A DNA stretch of 64,000 bases from Rhizobium sp. AAP43 (GTDB lineage Bacteria > Pseudomonadota > Alphaproteobacteria > Rhizobiales > Rhizobiaceae), in the NCBI RefSeq assembly GCF_001296045.1, contig NZ_LJHS01000022.1:97592-161591 (forward strand), in the 5' to 3' direction. Positions 48,616 through 58,400 of the stretch are shown here, in pieces. The notes beneath the pieces were generated by a model. That model was not told the origin of the DNA, made no database searches, and was given only the letters and a program-made list of their open reading frames with translations. Both the position numbers and the translations under genes were made by a program. Positions within the stretch are counted from its first letter, which is position 1, and every line of letters starts with the position of its first letter.

Positions 48616-49376
48616 TGTCCGTTTCAGTCGAGGTTCGTGACCTCTCCATCGTCTTCGGAAGCGGCCCTGCCGCCGTCAAGGTCCTGCCGGGCGTTTCGTT
48701 CAGTGTGAAACCGGGAGAGTGCTTCGGGCTCGTCGGCGAGTCCGGCTCTGGAAAGTCGACCGTCCTGCGCTGCATGTCGCTGCTGACGGATTTCTGGAAG
48801 GGAGACGTCGGGATCAACGGCCGCTCGGTGCGCGACATTCCGCTGATCGAGCGGTGCCGGACCCTGCAGATGGTGTTCCAGGACCCCTATGGCTCGCTGC
48901 ATCCGCGTCAGTCTGTGCGCACCGTACTGAATGAGCCGCTGGTCATCCACAAGCTGGACGATCGCGAGGAGCGGATGCGCTGCGCGATCACCGATGTCGG
49001 CCTGCCGGTATCCTTCCTAGACCGCTTTCCGCATCAGCTGTCCGGCGGCCAGCGGCAGCGGGTAGCAATTGCGCGTGCGCTGATCCTGGAACCCGCACTG
49101 CTCCTGCTGGACGAGCCGACATCGGCACTCGATGTCTCGGTACAGGCGGAAATCCTCAATCTGCTTCAGCGCCTGCGCGACGAACGCGGTTTCACCTATA
49201 TCATGGTGACCCATGATCTCGCAGTGGTCGACCATATGTGCGATCGCTTTGCCGTGATGCTGCGTGGCGAAGTGACAGAGATCCTGCCGCATGAGGCGAT
49301 TGCCACCAATGGCGCAACCCATGCCTATGCGCGTGAACTGATCGGCGCTTCGCTGGAGTATGAAGGCGTGCGCTGA
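48615..49376 (+). CDS. Dipeptide-type ABC importer ATPase (DppF-like)
   Basis: This is a 253-residue nucleotide-binding subunit: Walker A GESGSGKST, signature LSGGQRQRVAIARAL, Walker B LLLLDEPTSALD and H-loop MVTHDLAVV. Its ATG shares a base with the preceding stop (TGATG). The C-terminal family extension is largely missing. It is the last gene of the plus-strand operon, ending before convergent terminators. Confidence 0.92.
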   Translation: MSVSVEVRDLSIVFGSGPAAVKVLPGVSFSVKPGECFGLVGESGSGKSTVLRCMSLLTDFWKGDVGINGRSVRDIPLIERCRTLQMVFQDPYGSLHPRQSVRTVLNEPLVIHKLDDREERMRCAITDVGLPVSFLDRFPHQLSGGQRQRVAIARALILEPALLLLDEPTSALDVSVQAEILNLLQRLRDERGFTYIMVTHDLAVVDHMCDRFAVMLRGEVTEILPHEAIATNGATHAYARELIGASLEYEGVR

Positions 49377-49408
49377 TCCCCATCTTGCCTTTCTGAAATA
49401 GCGTCCAG

Positions 49409-49434
49409 AACCCGGCCGAAAAGCCGGGTTTTTT
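49409..49434 (+). terminator. Terminator of the ABC importer operon
   Basis: Arms AACCCGGC (49409-49416) and GCCGGGTT (49423-49430) flank CGAAAA and are followed by TTTT. It lies 32 bases after the last ATPase gene. Confidence 0.9.
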
Positions 49435-49469
49435 GTTCGTCTGGGAGATGAGGCAGGCGTGTGGAGCGG

Positions 49470-49502
49470 AAACAAAAAGAGGCGCGTGTTGCCACGCGCC
49501 TC
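49470..49502 (-). terminator. Terminator of the binding-protein/esterase/enolase operon
   Basis: Perfect ten-base arms GAGGCGCGTG (49479-49488) and CACGCGCCTC (49493-49502) flank TTGC. On the minus strand they are followed by TCTTTTTGTTT. It ends the leftward operon 73 bases after the binding-protein stop. Confidence 0.88.
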
Positions 49503-49575
49503 AAGGTCCCTTGGGAGGAAATCAACCTGCCCCTGAACGCTGGGGAGAATGCAGCGCTCACGGACCTCGCATGCA

Positions 49576-51174
49576 TCAACGGTTTTTGGTGATGCCTTCG
49601 AAACGCGACAGCCAGGGGCTGACGATCATGCCTTCGACATCGCTGCGGAAGGCAGCCGTATCCACGACTTCCGAGAAGGGCTGGATCGGCATGACGATTT
49701 CGTCCATATGCGCCTGCAGCTCTTCATAGAGCTTGGCCTGCTTGGCCGGATCGCGCTCCACCAGAGCCGTCTCGATCATCTTGTTCAGTTTTTCATCCTG
49801 GAAGCTCGTGCGCCAGCTCTGGTAGTTGGTCAGCTTGGCCTCATCCGAATTGTCAGGATTATAGGCCATGGAGCGCAAATTGTTGTCCGGATGCGGCTGC
49901 TGTCCGCCGCCACCGCGACCGACGAGAAGCTCGAACTTGCGTTCGCGCATCGCGCCATAGATCTGGTCACCCGAACCGGAGATCAGCTCGGCCTTGATGC
50001 CGGCCTGCCCAAGCGTGTTCTGGATAGCCGTCGCGGCCTTCAAGAAGGGATCTTCGGAAAGCACGCGCAGGGTTGTTTCGAAGCCGTTCGGGAAACCGGC
50101 TTCCGCCAGAAGCGCCTTCGCCTTTTCGATATCCAGCGTATAGCCCTGATCCGGCAGGGAGCCCATGACGCCGGTGCTCAGCGAACGCTGGTGCAGCTTG
50201 CCGTAGTACGGCATGACAGCCTCATCAAGACCCTTGTAATCGATGAGGTAGCGAAGCGCCTCTCGGACCTTTTTATTGGAGAAGCGCTCGTCCTTCATCG
50301 ATACCGCAAGATAGTAGAAGCCCGAGCCGGGGACGGATTCGATTGAGATCGCCTTGTCGCTCGCCAGCGCCTGGAGGTCCGGCGCCTGCATCGAATAGGC
50401 AACGTCGATGTCACCCTTTTCGATCATCAGTCGCTGCGACTGTGATTCCGGCAAATGGCGCATCAGCACGCGGCGCATCGCCGGCGCTTCGCCCCAGTAT
50501 GCGTCATTGCGGGTAAGAATGATGTATTCGTTGGATTTCCACTGCGTCAGTGTGAACGGGCCCGATCCGGCCGAGTTCGTGGTCAGCCAGGCAGCCCCCT
50601 GGTCGCCGTCCTTCTCATTCTCGAGCGCTGTCTTGCTGTCGATGATCGAGCCCGGACCGTTCTGGGCCAGGATCATCAGCAGCAGGTTCGGGTCGTCGGC
50701 ACGAGGCAGGGTAAGAACGAAGGTATGTTCGTCTTCGGCGACGAAATGCTTGTCTGCCGCTTCCAGCGTAAATCCGCGCGTCTTCAGGAATGACGATTGG
50801 GCAAGATTGCGCGTCAGCAGCCGCTTGAAGCTCCAGACAACATCCTGTGCGGTCACCGGATTGCCGGATGCGAATGTCATGTCCTTGCGCAAGTGGAAGC
50901 GGATCGACATACGATCCTCGGAGATCTCCCACTTTTCAGCCAGTCGTGGCTGGAGGCTGCGATCCTGAGGGGAGAGCATGACCAGCGTGTCATAGACATT
51001 GTTCAGCACCTGAACCGTCTCGCGACCTGTAATGGCAGCCGGGTCGAGCGTCAGGATGTTGCTCATGGTTGTCGCAACCACCAGCTGATCTTCAGGTGTT
51101 TCGGCAAGGCTCACCAGTGGTGAGACACCCGACAGAAGCGCAGCAATCGCTACGGACAGAAAAAACTTCTTCAT
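49576..51174 (-). CDS. Dipeptide-type ABC importer binding protein
   Basis: This is a 532-residue periplasmic family-5 solute-binding protein. The ATG at 51174 follows GGGAGGAAGC; an earlier in-frame start at 51201 gives a poor signal peptide. Residues 1-25 are a Sec signal (MKKFFLSVAIAALLSGVSPL). The core has the usual DppA-like pattern, for example RPRLAEKWEISEDRMSIRFH-like start of domain I and TSAGSGPFTLTQWKSNEYI-like hinge region (paraphrased motifs: LAEKWEISEDR, NSAGSGPFTLTQW). It is the only binding protein near the permease/ATPase operon at 45869-49376, yet lies convergently at its far end with the esterase and enolase genes. It probably serves that importer. Confidence 0.9.
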   Translation of the reverse strand: MKKFFLSVAIAALLSGVSPLVSLAETPEDQLVVATTMSNILTLDPAAITGRETVQVLNNVYDTLVMLSPQDRSLQPRLAEKWEISEDRMSIRFHLRKDMTFASGNPVTAQDVVWSFKRLLTRNLAQSSFLKTRGFTLEAADKHFVAEDEHTFVLTLPRADDPNLLLMILAQNGPGSIIDSKTALENEKDGDQGAAWLTTNSAGSGPFTLTQWKSNEYIILTRNDAYWGEAPAMRRVLMRHLPESQSQRLMIEKGDIDVAYSMQAPDLQALASDKAISIESVPGSGFYYLAVSMKDERFSNKKVREALRYLIDYKGLDEAVMPYYGKLHQRSLSTGVMGSLPDQGYTLDIEKAKALLAEAGFPNGFETTLRVLSEDPFLKAATAIQNTLGQAGIKAELISGSGDQIYGAMRERKFELLVGRGGGGQQPHPDNNLRSMAYNPDNSDEAKLTNYQSWRTSFQDEKLNKMIETALVERDPAKQAKLYEELQAHMDEIVMPIQPFSEVVDTAAFRSDVEGMIVSPWLSRFEGITKNR

Positions 51175-51256
51175 GCTTCCTCCCTTTCGGCCCCACTTCA
51201 TATGGTGGCCTGTGACATAGAGAACAGGTTGCTACTCCTCCACGAGCAGGACCGGT

Positions 51257-51886
51257 TCAGGTGAGTATCGTGCGAACAGGCGCGGCAAGCGCCTGTCCAA
51301 TGGCAAGGGTTGCCTCTGCGCTCAGATGAACCCCATCGATGGGCGAGGCGGTGGCGACCGTACCCGCGTCGAAGAATTCCACGCCGAGTTCCGCGGCAAG
51401 CTGGCGAAATAGAGGCGAAAGACGTTCGGACTCGGAAATCCGGCGGCCGGCCGCCGGCGTCCCCTGCGGGCCAGCCACACAAGGCGGCGGCGCAACGATC
51501 ATCAGGCGCGGAACAGCCGATCTCGGCTTATAGGGGAAGGTTTCGACGATCTGCGCCAGTCGGCGCATGCCGGAAACGGCCGGTTCGGCCTGTCCGCCAT
51601 GACTGGGCTTCAGATCATTGGTACCCAGCATAATGATGACGAGATCGATCGGCATGTGACTGCCAAGGGCAACCAGAAGCGCCTTGGCGCCGTTGCGGCA
51701 GGCAGGCCCGGTATGATCGTCGTAGCAGGTCGTTCGCCCGCCAAGCCCGTCGCCGATTACCCTCGCTACGCCACCCAGCTGCGTTTCCAGCACCTCAGGC
51801 CAGCGAAACTCCGGCGGATGCCGCAAACCCGTCGCGGGATCGGCGCCCCAGGTCAGACTGTCGCCAAATGCGAGGACCGTCTTCAT
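51257..51886 (-). CDS. SGNH/GDSL-family esterase
   Basis: This is a 209-residue hydrolase without a signal peptide. The four SGNH blocks are visible: FGDSLTWG (S10), GDGLGGRT (Gly near 49), MLGTNDLK (N90) and PIDGVHLS (D184, H187). The family includes arylesterases, acyltransferases and carbohydrate acetylesterases. It begins seven bases after the enolase-family gene in the same operon, and its cytoplasmic location suggests removal of an acyl group or opening of a lactone in an imported sugar acid (inference). Confidence 0.88.
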   Translation of the reverse strand: MKTVLAFGDSLTWGADPATGLRHPPEFRWPEVLETQLGGVARVIGDGLGGRTTCYDDHTGPACRNGAKALLVALGSHMPIDLVIIMLGTNDLKPSHGGQAEPAVSGMRRLAQIVETFPYKPRSAVPRLMIVAPPPCVAGPQGTPAAGRRISESERLSPLFRQLAAELGVEFFDAGTVATASPIDGVHLSAEATLAIGQALAAPVRTILT

Positions 51887-51892
51887 CTGCCC

Positions 51893-53041
51893 TCACCCGA
51901 CCCTGTTGTTCTCGATGAAATCGAAATCGATGTCTTCGCCAAGGCCCGGACGGTCCGGCACATGTACGTAGCCATCCGCATCCATCGGATCGGACAGTGA
52001 TTTCAGATAGTCATGGCCATCGTCATATTCGAGGAAAGGATGCAGCAGACCACGCTCGTACCAGCGGCAGTTCTTCGAGGCGGCCACCACATGCAGGTTC
52101 ATCGCCGTGTTGCCATGGACTTCGCAATCCATACCGAAGCACTCAGCCATGCGCATGGTTTTCAGCGCCGGCGTGATGCCGCCCACATCGTTCACCCCAG
52201 TCCGCAGTATATCGCAGGCCCCGGCCTTCACCCACTCGGCGCGATGCCAGTGCTTGCCGGCTGCACTTTCCGGGCCCACGACCGGAATGTCGAGATTGTC
52301 CGCCAGCCACTTGTAGGAGGACATGGACTGTTCATCCATCGGCTCTTCGATCCAGTCGAAACCAAGTTTCTCCAGGCCGCGCCCCAGTTCCAGCGCATCC
52401 GTGCGCGAATACCAATGGAAGGCATCGATCATAAGCCGAATATCCGGGCCGACAGCCTCTCGCACGGCGGCACAGGCCTTGAGGTCCATCTTCACATCCG
52501 GGGCCCAGCTGACCGGCGGCATCCAGGTATGCAGCTTGATGCCCTTATAGCCGCGCTTGACGAGCGTTTCGGCAAACCGGCCATAATCTTCAGGCGTCGC
52601 CAGACCGCCCTCGAGCTCATCGCCGCACATCACCGAGCCATAAGCCAGCACCTTGTCGCGATAGGCACCGATCAACTTGTGAACAGGTGTCGCAAGCGTC
52701 CGCCCGGCCAGATCCCACAAGGCGCAATCGACAACGGCCAGCGTACGATCGGTGAGCTGCGCCGCAGACCCACGCTGCCAGTGCGCCAGATCCTGCCACA
52801 AGCGCTCCCGATCCCGGTGATCCTGGCCAATCAGCACCTTCTTGACGAATTTCTCGATGACATGCGGTCGAACAATCTCTGATGCCGTAAACGAGTGGCC
52901 TTCATGGCCATCTTCAGTGCGAATTGTGAGGATCGCCTGCTCAACCTGATGCGGCGGGCCCGGATGGGCGTGGCCAGCACTATCGGAATGGCGGCGCGTG
53001 GTCGTGCGGAATCGTCGCACGGAAACTTCTGTAATGATCAT
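51893..53041 (-). CDS. Enolase-superfamily sugar-acid dehydratase or cycloisomerase, unassigned
   Basis: This is a 382-residue member of the mandelate racemase/muconate lactonising group. Metal ligands are seen at D206 (MIDAFHW), E232 (WIEEPM) and E258 (VGPES). The Asp-His dyad of the mandelate racemase type fits D285 (GVNDVGG) and H309 (CEVHGN). The second-strand motif is K169-L-H171 instead of the usual KxK, and the capping-loop region near residues 18-31 is rich in His and Pro, so the acid substrate differs from the common glucarate or galactarate enzymes. I cannot assign the substrate. It is the first gene of the leftward operon and has a GntR-type site 41 bases upstream. Confidence 0.85.
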   Translation of the reverse strand: MIITEVSVRRFRTTTRRHSDSAGHAHPGPPHQVEQAILTIRTEDGHEGHSFTASEIVRPHVIEKFVKKVLIGQDHRDRERLWQDLAHWQRGSAAQLTDRTLAVVDCALWDLAGRTLATPVHKLIGAYRDKVLAYGSVMCGDELEGGLATPEDYGRFAETLVKRGYKGIKLHTWMPPVSWAPDVKMDLKACAAVREAVGPDIRLMIDAFHWYSRTDALELGRGLEKLGFDWIEEPMDEQSMSSYKWLADNLDIPVVGPESAAGKHWHRAEWVKAGACDILRTGVNDVGGITPALKTMRMAECFGMDCEVHGNTAMNLHVVAASKNCRWYERGLLHPFLEYDDGHDYLKSLSDPMDADGYVHVPDRPGLGEDIDFDFIENNRVG

Positions 53042-53081
53042 CGGTATTCCTGTTCACCAACCTACGGCGTGGATTGCCAAC

Positions 53082-53092
53082 ATGTCAGATAG
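53082..53092. promoter_or_regulatory. GntR-type site before the enolase-esterase-binding-protein operon
   Basis: ATGTCAGATAG (plus-strand reading) lies 41 bases upstream of the enolase-family start. On the minus strand a possible -10 TAATAT lies about 20 bases further upstream, so a bound repressor would block elongation. Confidence 0.5.
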
Positions 53093-53496
53093 GTTGTCGC
53101 AGAAATCGAATATTATGTCAAATCTGTATTACAAGTCAGCGAGATGCAGGATGGGGGGCTTCAATTTAAGCGAAAAGGAAAATGCGGAAGGCGCATGCTT
53201 CGGCGATAACTATCTGAAATTGAACAGCTTATTCCACGGTCTTCGCAGAACACTCATCGGCAGAATGACCAACCATGTTGCACACAGGAACGCCCACAGG
53301 CGTCAGCCGACCACCTGCTTGCTCACAGCTTTGCCTCATCGAAGCACCCCACGTCAGATGCACTCGAACTGCGGCAGCGAAGGTGACCGACAAGTTTGAA
53401 AAGCTGTATCACGCGTTCACTTGCGAACGCTTCGTCCACCTCAGCGAATGCCGCCCTCTGTGGTGCCGCAAAGGGCCATAGGCGAACTGGCGAACG
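53093..53496. other. Gap of about 400 bases without a supported gene
   Basis: The region is less GC-rich than its surroundings. Short open frames occur, but none has a ribosome site with a recognisable protein. It holds the promoter of the leftward enolase operon at its left end (AT-rich, 53100-53140). No tRNA, hairpin terminator or repeat was recognised. It may mark an old insertion junction between the catabolic locus and the DUF1403-ScpB pair. Confidence 0.5.
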
Positions 53497-54231
53497 CTAG
53501 AGCGAGTCCAGCTCAGGCGTGGCCCCATCCCCGTCCGCCTCGCCAATATCATCTTGGTCGGGATCGTCGGAGGCCTCGGTGCCCGCCTCTGCCAGATCGC
53601 GGTTGAACAACCCCGCATCCTCAAGCGCCTCGATATCCGGGAGATCACGCAGCGTTTCCATGCCAAAGGCGGAGAGGAAATGCCGGGTGGTCACGAGCGT
53701 ATAAGGAGCGCCCGGCGTCGGGCTGCGCGGGCCGGATGCGATGAAGCCGGTGCTGCGCAAGGCAGCGATCGTATCGCGGCTGATCTCTTTGCCGAAGATC
53801 TTGCCAAGTTCACCCCGTGTCACAGGCTGGAAATAGCCGATCGCCATCACCACCATGGCCTCGAAGTCAGAAAGCGCGGCCGCACCATTGCGCGTCGTCG
53901 CCGATGAGGCACGTATGGCATCGCCGAAACGTGGCCGGGTCCGATGCTGCCAGCCTCCGGCCACCGGAACCAGTTCATACGGCCGGTCGCGCAACTCCTC
54001 CTGGAGGTCGTCGATCAGAAGGTCGATACTGCAGGAGCGCCCGACAACCTGCGCCAGCACCTCCCGGCCAACCGGTTCGGCGGAAGCGAAGATCACAGCC
54101 TCGACCCGCAACATCCACTCCCGCCAGCGCAAATCGGCCGGCAAGCCATCCAGCTCTCGATCGAAAACTTGTCCATCAGCCCGGTTGCCGGTCTCTGTGC
54201 GGGATCGCCTCGCCGTCTCCGATCCTGCCAC
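53497..54231 (-). CDS. scpB: ScpB-like segregation and condensation protein
   Basis: This is a protein of about 244 residues. I chose GTG 54231, three bases after the DUF1403 stop; the frame continues to 54621 but overlaps that gene. ScpB proteins are tandem winged-helix dimers that bind ScpA and regulate the SMC condensin. Seen here are LRWREWMLRVEAVIFASAEP, LSDFEAMVVMAIGYFQPVTR, and TIAALRSTGFIASGPRSPTP with GAPYTLVTTRHFLSAFG, the conserved C-terminal winged helix. The acidic tail is typical. No scpA is present next to it, which is unlike the usual chromosomal scpAB pair. Confidence 0.85.
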   Translation of the reverse strand: MAGSETARRSRTETGNRADGQVFDRELDGLPADLRWREWMLRVEAVIFASAEPVGREVLAQVVGRSCSIDLLIDDLQEELRDRPYELVPVAGGWQHRTRPRFGDAIRASSATTRNGAAALSDFEAMVVMAIGYFQPVTRGELGKIFGKEISRDTIAALRSTGFIASGPRSPTPGAPYTLVTTRHFLSAFGMETLRDLPDIEALEDAGLFNRDLAEAGTEASDDPDQDDIGEADGDGATPELDSL

Positions 54232-54233
54232 GA

Positions 54234-55187
54234 TTAGACCCCATAGATCCGAAAAGAAGGCCTGCCGGACAATTCCCGCACGGCCCCGAAACCTTCCAGC
54301 CGTTCGAACAGCCGGGTCGCGGCCCAACGCGACAGGCCGGTCCCGGGTGCCGAGGCTGCCACCGCATCCTCTGCCAAAAGTTTGGCAATCACGGCCGCCG
54401 CGCCTTTGGTGCGAACCTTGGGTGCAGCGGTCAGAAGCGCATCCGCCCGCCGCCCAATCTCGGCCGCCGAGCGCAACGCCACATTCACCGCATCGACCAG
54501 AGCAAGGCAAACGGCACGCTGAAATCCAGGCTCGCCCGGGCTGACACGCCCCCGCCCGCCGGCCACCCGAAACGCAACCCCTTGGCATTCCCCCATAAGG
54601 AGGGGCACCGCAACCGGCCACTTCAGACGCGCGGCAATCATCGCATCCGCAAGCGCCCAGCCCAGCGGCACAGCATCCGGCCGGATAGCATGGAGGGATG
54701 AGATCAGATCGGCCAGGGCAAACGGAACGGCGCAGCCTGATTGCTGCGCCCTCTCCGCCATGTCCAGGATCGGTGAAAAATCGTCGCCTGCACTGAGACC
54801 AAAGGGCCCAGCCAAGTCTTCAAGCATTTTCAGGGATAGGCCTGCTTTGCGGCTGCCAAGCCGCCTGAATGCAACAAGAACCTGTCCCGCCGGACCAGGG
54901 TCACCGCCAGCGACAGTCAAGGCCAAGGCGTCGCGCAAGGCAGCTTCATCCTCGCCACGCCCCATCCAGCGCATCGTAGCGGCCGCGCATCTGAGCGCCT
55001 GCCGTGAGCGCCAGCACCCCGCCCAAACGGGTTCGGATCGGACAAGATCATCAAGCGCTTTTAGCGCGACGCCGGCTGCAAAAGCTGCATCCAGTTCGCT
55101 GAGCCCTCGCCCACGCGGCGCCGCCCAGTCCGGCAGCTGGCTGCGCTGGCCGGCCTTTTGATCAGAGAGCAGTCTGAGCGAATCCAT
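54234..55187 (-). CDS. DUF1403 family protein
   Basis: This is a 317-residue, Ala-rich and mostly helical protein of unknown function found chiefly in Rhizobiales. There are no signal peptide, membrane segments or catalytic motifs I can recognise. Blocks such as AAFAAGVALKALDDLVRSEP and RSRQALRCAAATMRWMGRGE are typical. It precedes an ScpB-like gene with a two-base gap, so the two are almost certainly co-translated and may act together in chromosome or plasmid segregation (inference). Confidence 0.72.
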   Translation of the reverse strand: MDSLRLLSDQKAGQRSQLPDWAAPRGRGLSELDAAFAAGVALKALDDLVRSEPVWAGCWRSRQALRCAAATMRWMGRGEDEAALRDALALTVAGGDPGPAGQVLVAFRRLGSRKAGLSLKMLEDLAGPFGLSAGDDFSPILDMAERAQQSGCAVPFALADLISSLHAIRPDAVPLGWALADAMIAARLKWPVAVPLLMGECQGVAFRVAGGRGRVSPGEPGFQRAVCLALVDAVNVALRSAAEIGRRADALLTAAPKVRTKGAAAVIAKLLAEDAVAASAPGTGLSRWAATRLFERLEGFGAVRELSGRPSFRIYGV

Positions 55188-55451
55188 CCGGCAAGCCTAG
55201 CAGCCACGTGCAGTTTGAGCCATGGGAAGCGCATTAAACGCACAGCTTCCTGCGCTCAACGAGCAAGCCGAGCCAGAGGCCAATTGCGCCGCTCCCAGGC
55301 AGAGAATTTTTTGTCACAAAGTTAACGCGGAAACCCCGCTCAACTTTGGCCGATAACGGCATAACAGGTTATGCAAATTCTTCGATTTGTTCGTTGCCCG
55401 AACAGTTTCCCGGCGCTTTAACTCGGCACGAACATTAACAGTCGAGTTACC

Positions 55452-58400
55452 ATGTCAAATCAAAGCCCCGCTCCGCTGAGCCTCCGCGCCACGATGGAAA
55501 ACCAGAACAACGAAGCAGCCATCACCGGTCGCCTCGCGCCGGAACAGGTGCTGGAATTGGCACAGGAGCAGACGGCAAACACCGCGCCGATCACGCGGAG
55601 CATGGAGGCTGGCCCCGCAAAAGCAGCGATAGAACTCGCCCCCGACGCAAACAACGCCATCATCCTGCCGCCTGACATCGACCTCGACAACGCGGATTTC
55701 CGCACGCAAGGCGCTGATCTCATCGTGGTCCTGTCAGATGGCTCCGAACTGGTAATTACCGGTGGTGCAGCCAACATTCCGACCTTCATGATCGGAGACA
55801 TCGAACTCCCGCAGGCAACCCTGTTTGCGGCCCTGGAAGCGAGCGACATCAACGTCGCAGCAGGGCCGGAGGGCTATTCGGCCTCAACCCGTGCACCAGA
55901 TACCAGCGCTGACTTCGATGACAGCCCTATCAATGGCAATGCCGAAGACTTCATCATGGTGTCTCTGCTCGAAGGCACGGCCTTTGCCGACCAGACACCG
56001 GAGAACCTGCCCTCTTTCGGCAGTGACGGCCGCCCGTCTATCATCCCGATGAATGACCCAATCCCGTTCGATGAATCGGTGATCGCGGACCGCGATGAAG
56101 GGAACCAGAGCTTTTCAGGCATTCTGGGCTTCAATCCGGGGTCTGATTTCGGCGCAATCAGCGCAATCGGCTTCTCGGGCGTGGCCAATCTCGATGAAAC
56201 CGGTCTTGGTGGCGACACTGTGTCGGCCCTGACATCAGGTGGCCTTCCGGTTACCATCGAAACCTATCCGGCGCCCGATGATGCGTCAGTTCTGAACTAC
56301 GTTGCGCTGCGTGCCGTCGACAGCGAGGGCCACACCGTTTTCACCGTGACGATCGATAATCGCCTGACAGGCGAATTCACTTTCGAACTCGCTGGAAAGC
56401 TCGATCATCCGGATGCTGGTTACGACGGCGAGCAAATCAAACTGGAAGACATACTGAGTCTCGGCTTCACCTACACCGTGACTGACCAGGACGGCGACAC
56501 GGCGACGGGAACCTTTCGCATTGACGTGAGAGATGACGGCCCGACCATCAAACCACTCCCGTCGACAAGCCTCGATGAGGAAGACCTCACCTCCGTCATC
56601 GGCAATCCGGGCGATAGCTACGACACCGGAGACCTCAGTGGTCATCCTGGAACAAACAATGGCGACGGCAGAAGCGTTTCGGCTTCGCTTGGTATCGACT
56701 GGGGTGCGGATGACAATTCCGGCAAGGCCGGCGCTCTCGTCTTCATCGGCTACGACCCTTTAACGGTAATCGACGAGACGAGCGGAGAGCCGGTCGAGCA
56801 GCTCGAATACAGGCAGGTCTACGTCAATTCCGAAGTGCGGCTCACGTCTGCCGAACAGCAAGTCTTCTATTTCGTCACCGAGATCGATGGCCAGCCCGCG
56901 CTGATCGGCTTCACCGGAGACGATCCAGCCTCTGAGCAGAACTGGGTCTTCACAGTTACGCTCGACAATGGCCGGTCGACGGGCAGCTATCACTTCACGC
57001 TGCTGAAGCCGATCGATCACAAAGGGTATGACGTCGAGGACGATCTTCGTTTCGACTTCGATTTCCGCGCGACAGATTCCGATGGTGACAGCACGGACGG
57101 GCGCTTCTCGGTCGTCATAAACGACGATGCGCCGACGGCCAGCATCGAAGCTGGTCCATCACAATCTCTGGAGGATGCCGCTCAGACGGCGCTCTGCACA
57201 GAAGACGGTGCCGGACGGATCGTCAGCGGCGAGGCGGGAGACCTCTTCCAAGTTGGGGCCGATGGGATGGGCAGCCTGTCGATCCACAAAGGCAGCTTCT
57301 CGGTTGTCTGGCAGCCGGAGGAAGGCACCGCTCGCATCGAAACTGTAACCTGGGGCGAGGGAAAAACCGCTTCCGACGGCAGCACGACCTTCGTTGCAAC
57401 GGGCGTGGAGTCCCATCAGACCGCAGCGATCCTGACGATTTACGCCGATGGATCATACAGCTTCGAAATGACCGCAGCCTATGCCCATGAGGAAGGCCGT
57501 GACAGCGGCTCGATCAACATCGGCTTCACCGTCACCGACAAGGATGGCGACACCGCCTATGGTGAAATGTGGCTGCACATCAAGGATGACGCCCCGGTCG
57601 CCACGGAAACAGTCCTGCTGCAGACGATGGCAGAAGGCAGCCAGGTATCGGGAGAGCTATCGCGCGTCGTCAGCTTCGGGGCCGATGGCGTGGGTGGCTA
57701 CACCGTGGAGACCACCAATCTTTCTGCTTCCCTCACATCCCTGACGTCAAATGGCCAATCACTGTCCTACTCGGTGATCGACAACACGCTCTACGCAAAG
57801 GCCGGCGACACTGTCATCTTCACCTTTGCGGTCGATGAAACCACGGGAGCGTATAGCTTCAAACAATTTGGTGCGATCGATCACCTGCTGCCCGAGCCGG
57901 AAACAAGCGGAAACGCGGACCTGGGCCCGGCTCTTGTCAGCCCGGAGCCGGTGGAAGGTGATCTGGCAGGCATACCGACGGACACACTGACGCTGGATCT
58001 GTCCAGCGCCGTCACAATCCGCGATGGCGATGGCGACAGACTTGCCCTCAAGGAACACCTGCAGGTCACGATCACGGACTCCAAGCCTTCATTCTCCCCT
58101 GTTGTGGAAGCCTTGATCGGCGAAGACGGGCCATCATCGGTCACGGCCAAAACCGGCATCGATTTCGGCTTGGATAATGGACCGGCTCGCGAACTGTCAC
58201 TCAGCACCGGGGTCTCCGCGACCGACCAGAACGGCGCAACTGTCACGCTGACATCGAATGGCCAGATCGTTCACGTCGCCCTCGTCGGTTCGATCCTGAT
58301 CGGTTATATCGGCGATCAGATCCCGTCTGTGACCACGGATCCGGATAGCGTCTTCAGCGTGTCGGTCGATGCATCGAATGGCGAATATGTGTTCGAGCTT

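Noticed and set aside
53109..53399. Small open frame of about 95 residues beginning MSNLYYKSARC
   Set aside because: No ribosome site, no recognisable domain, and composition like random intergenic sequence.
54232..54621. N-terminal extension of ScpB
   Set aside because: It lies within the DUF1403 gene in another frame; the GTG at 54231 fits an operon with a two-base gap.
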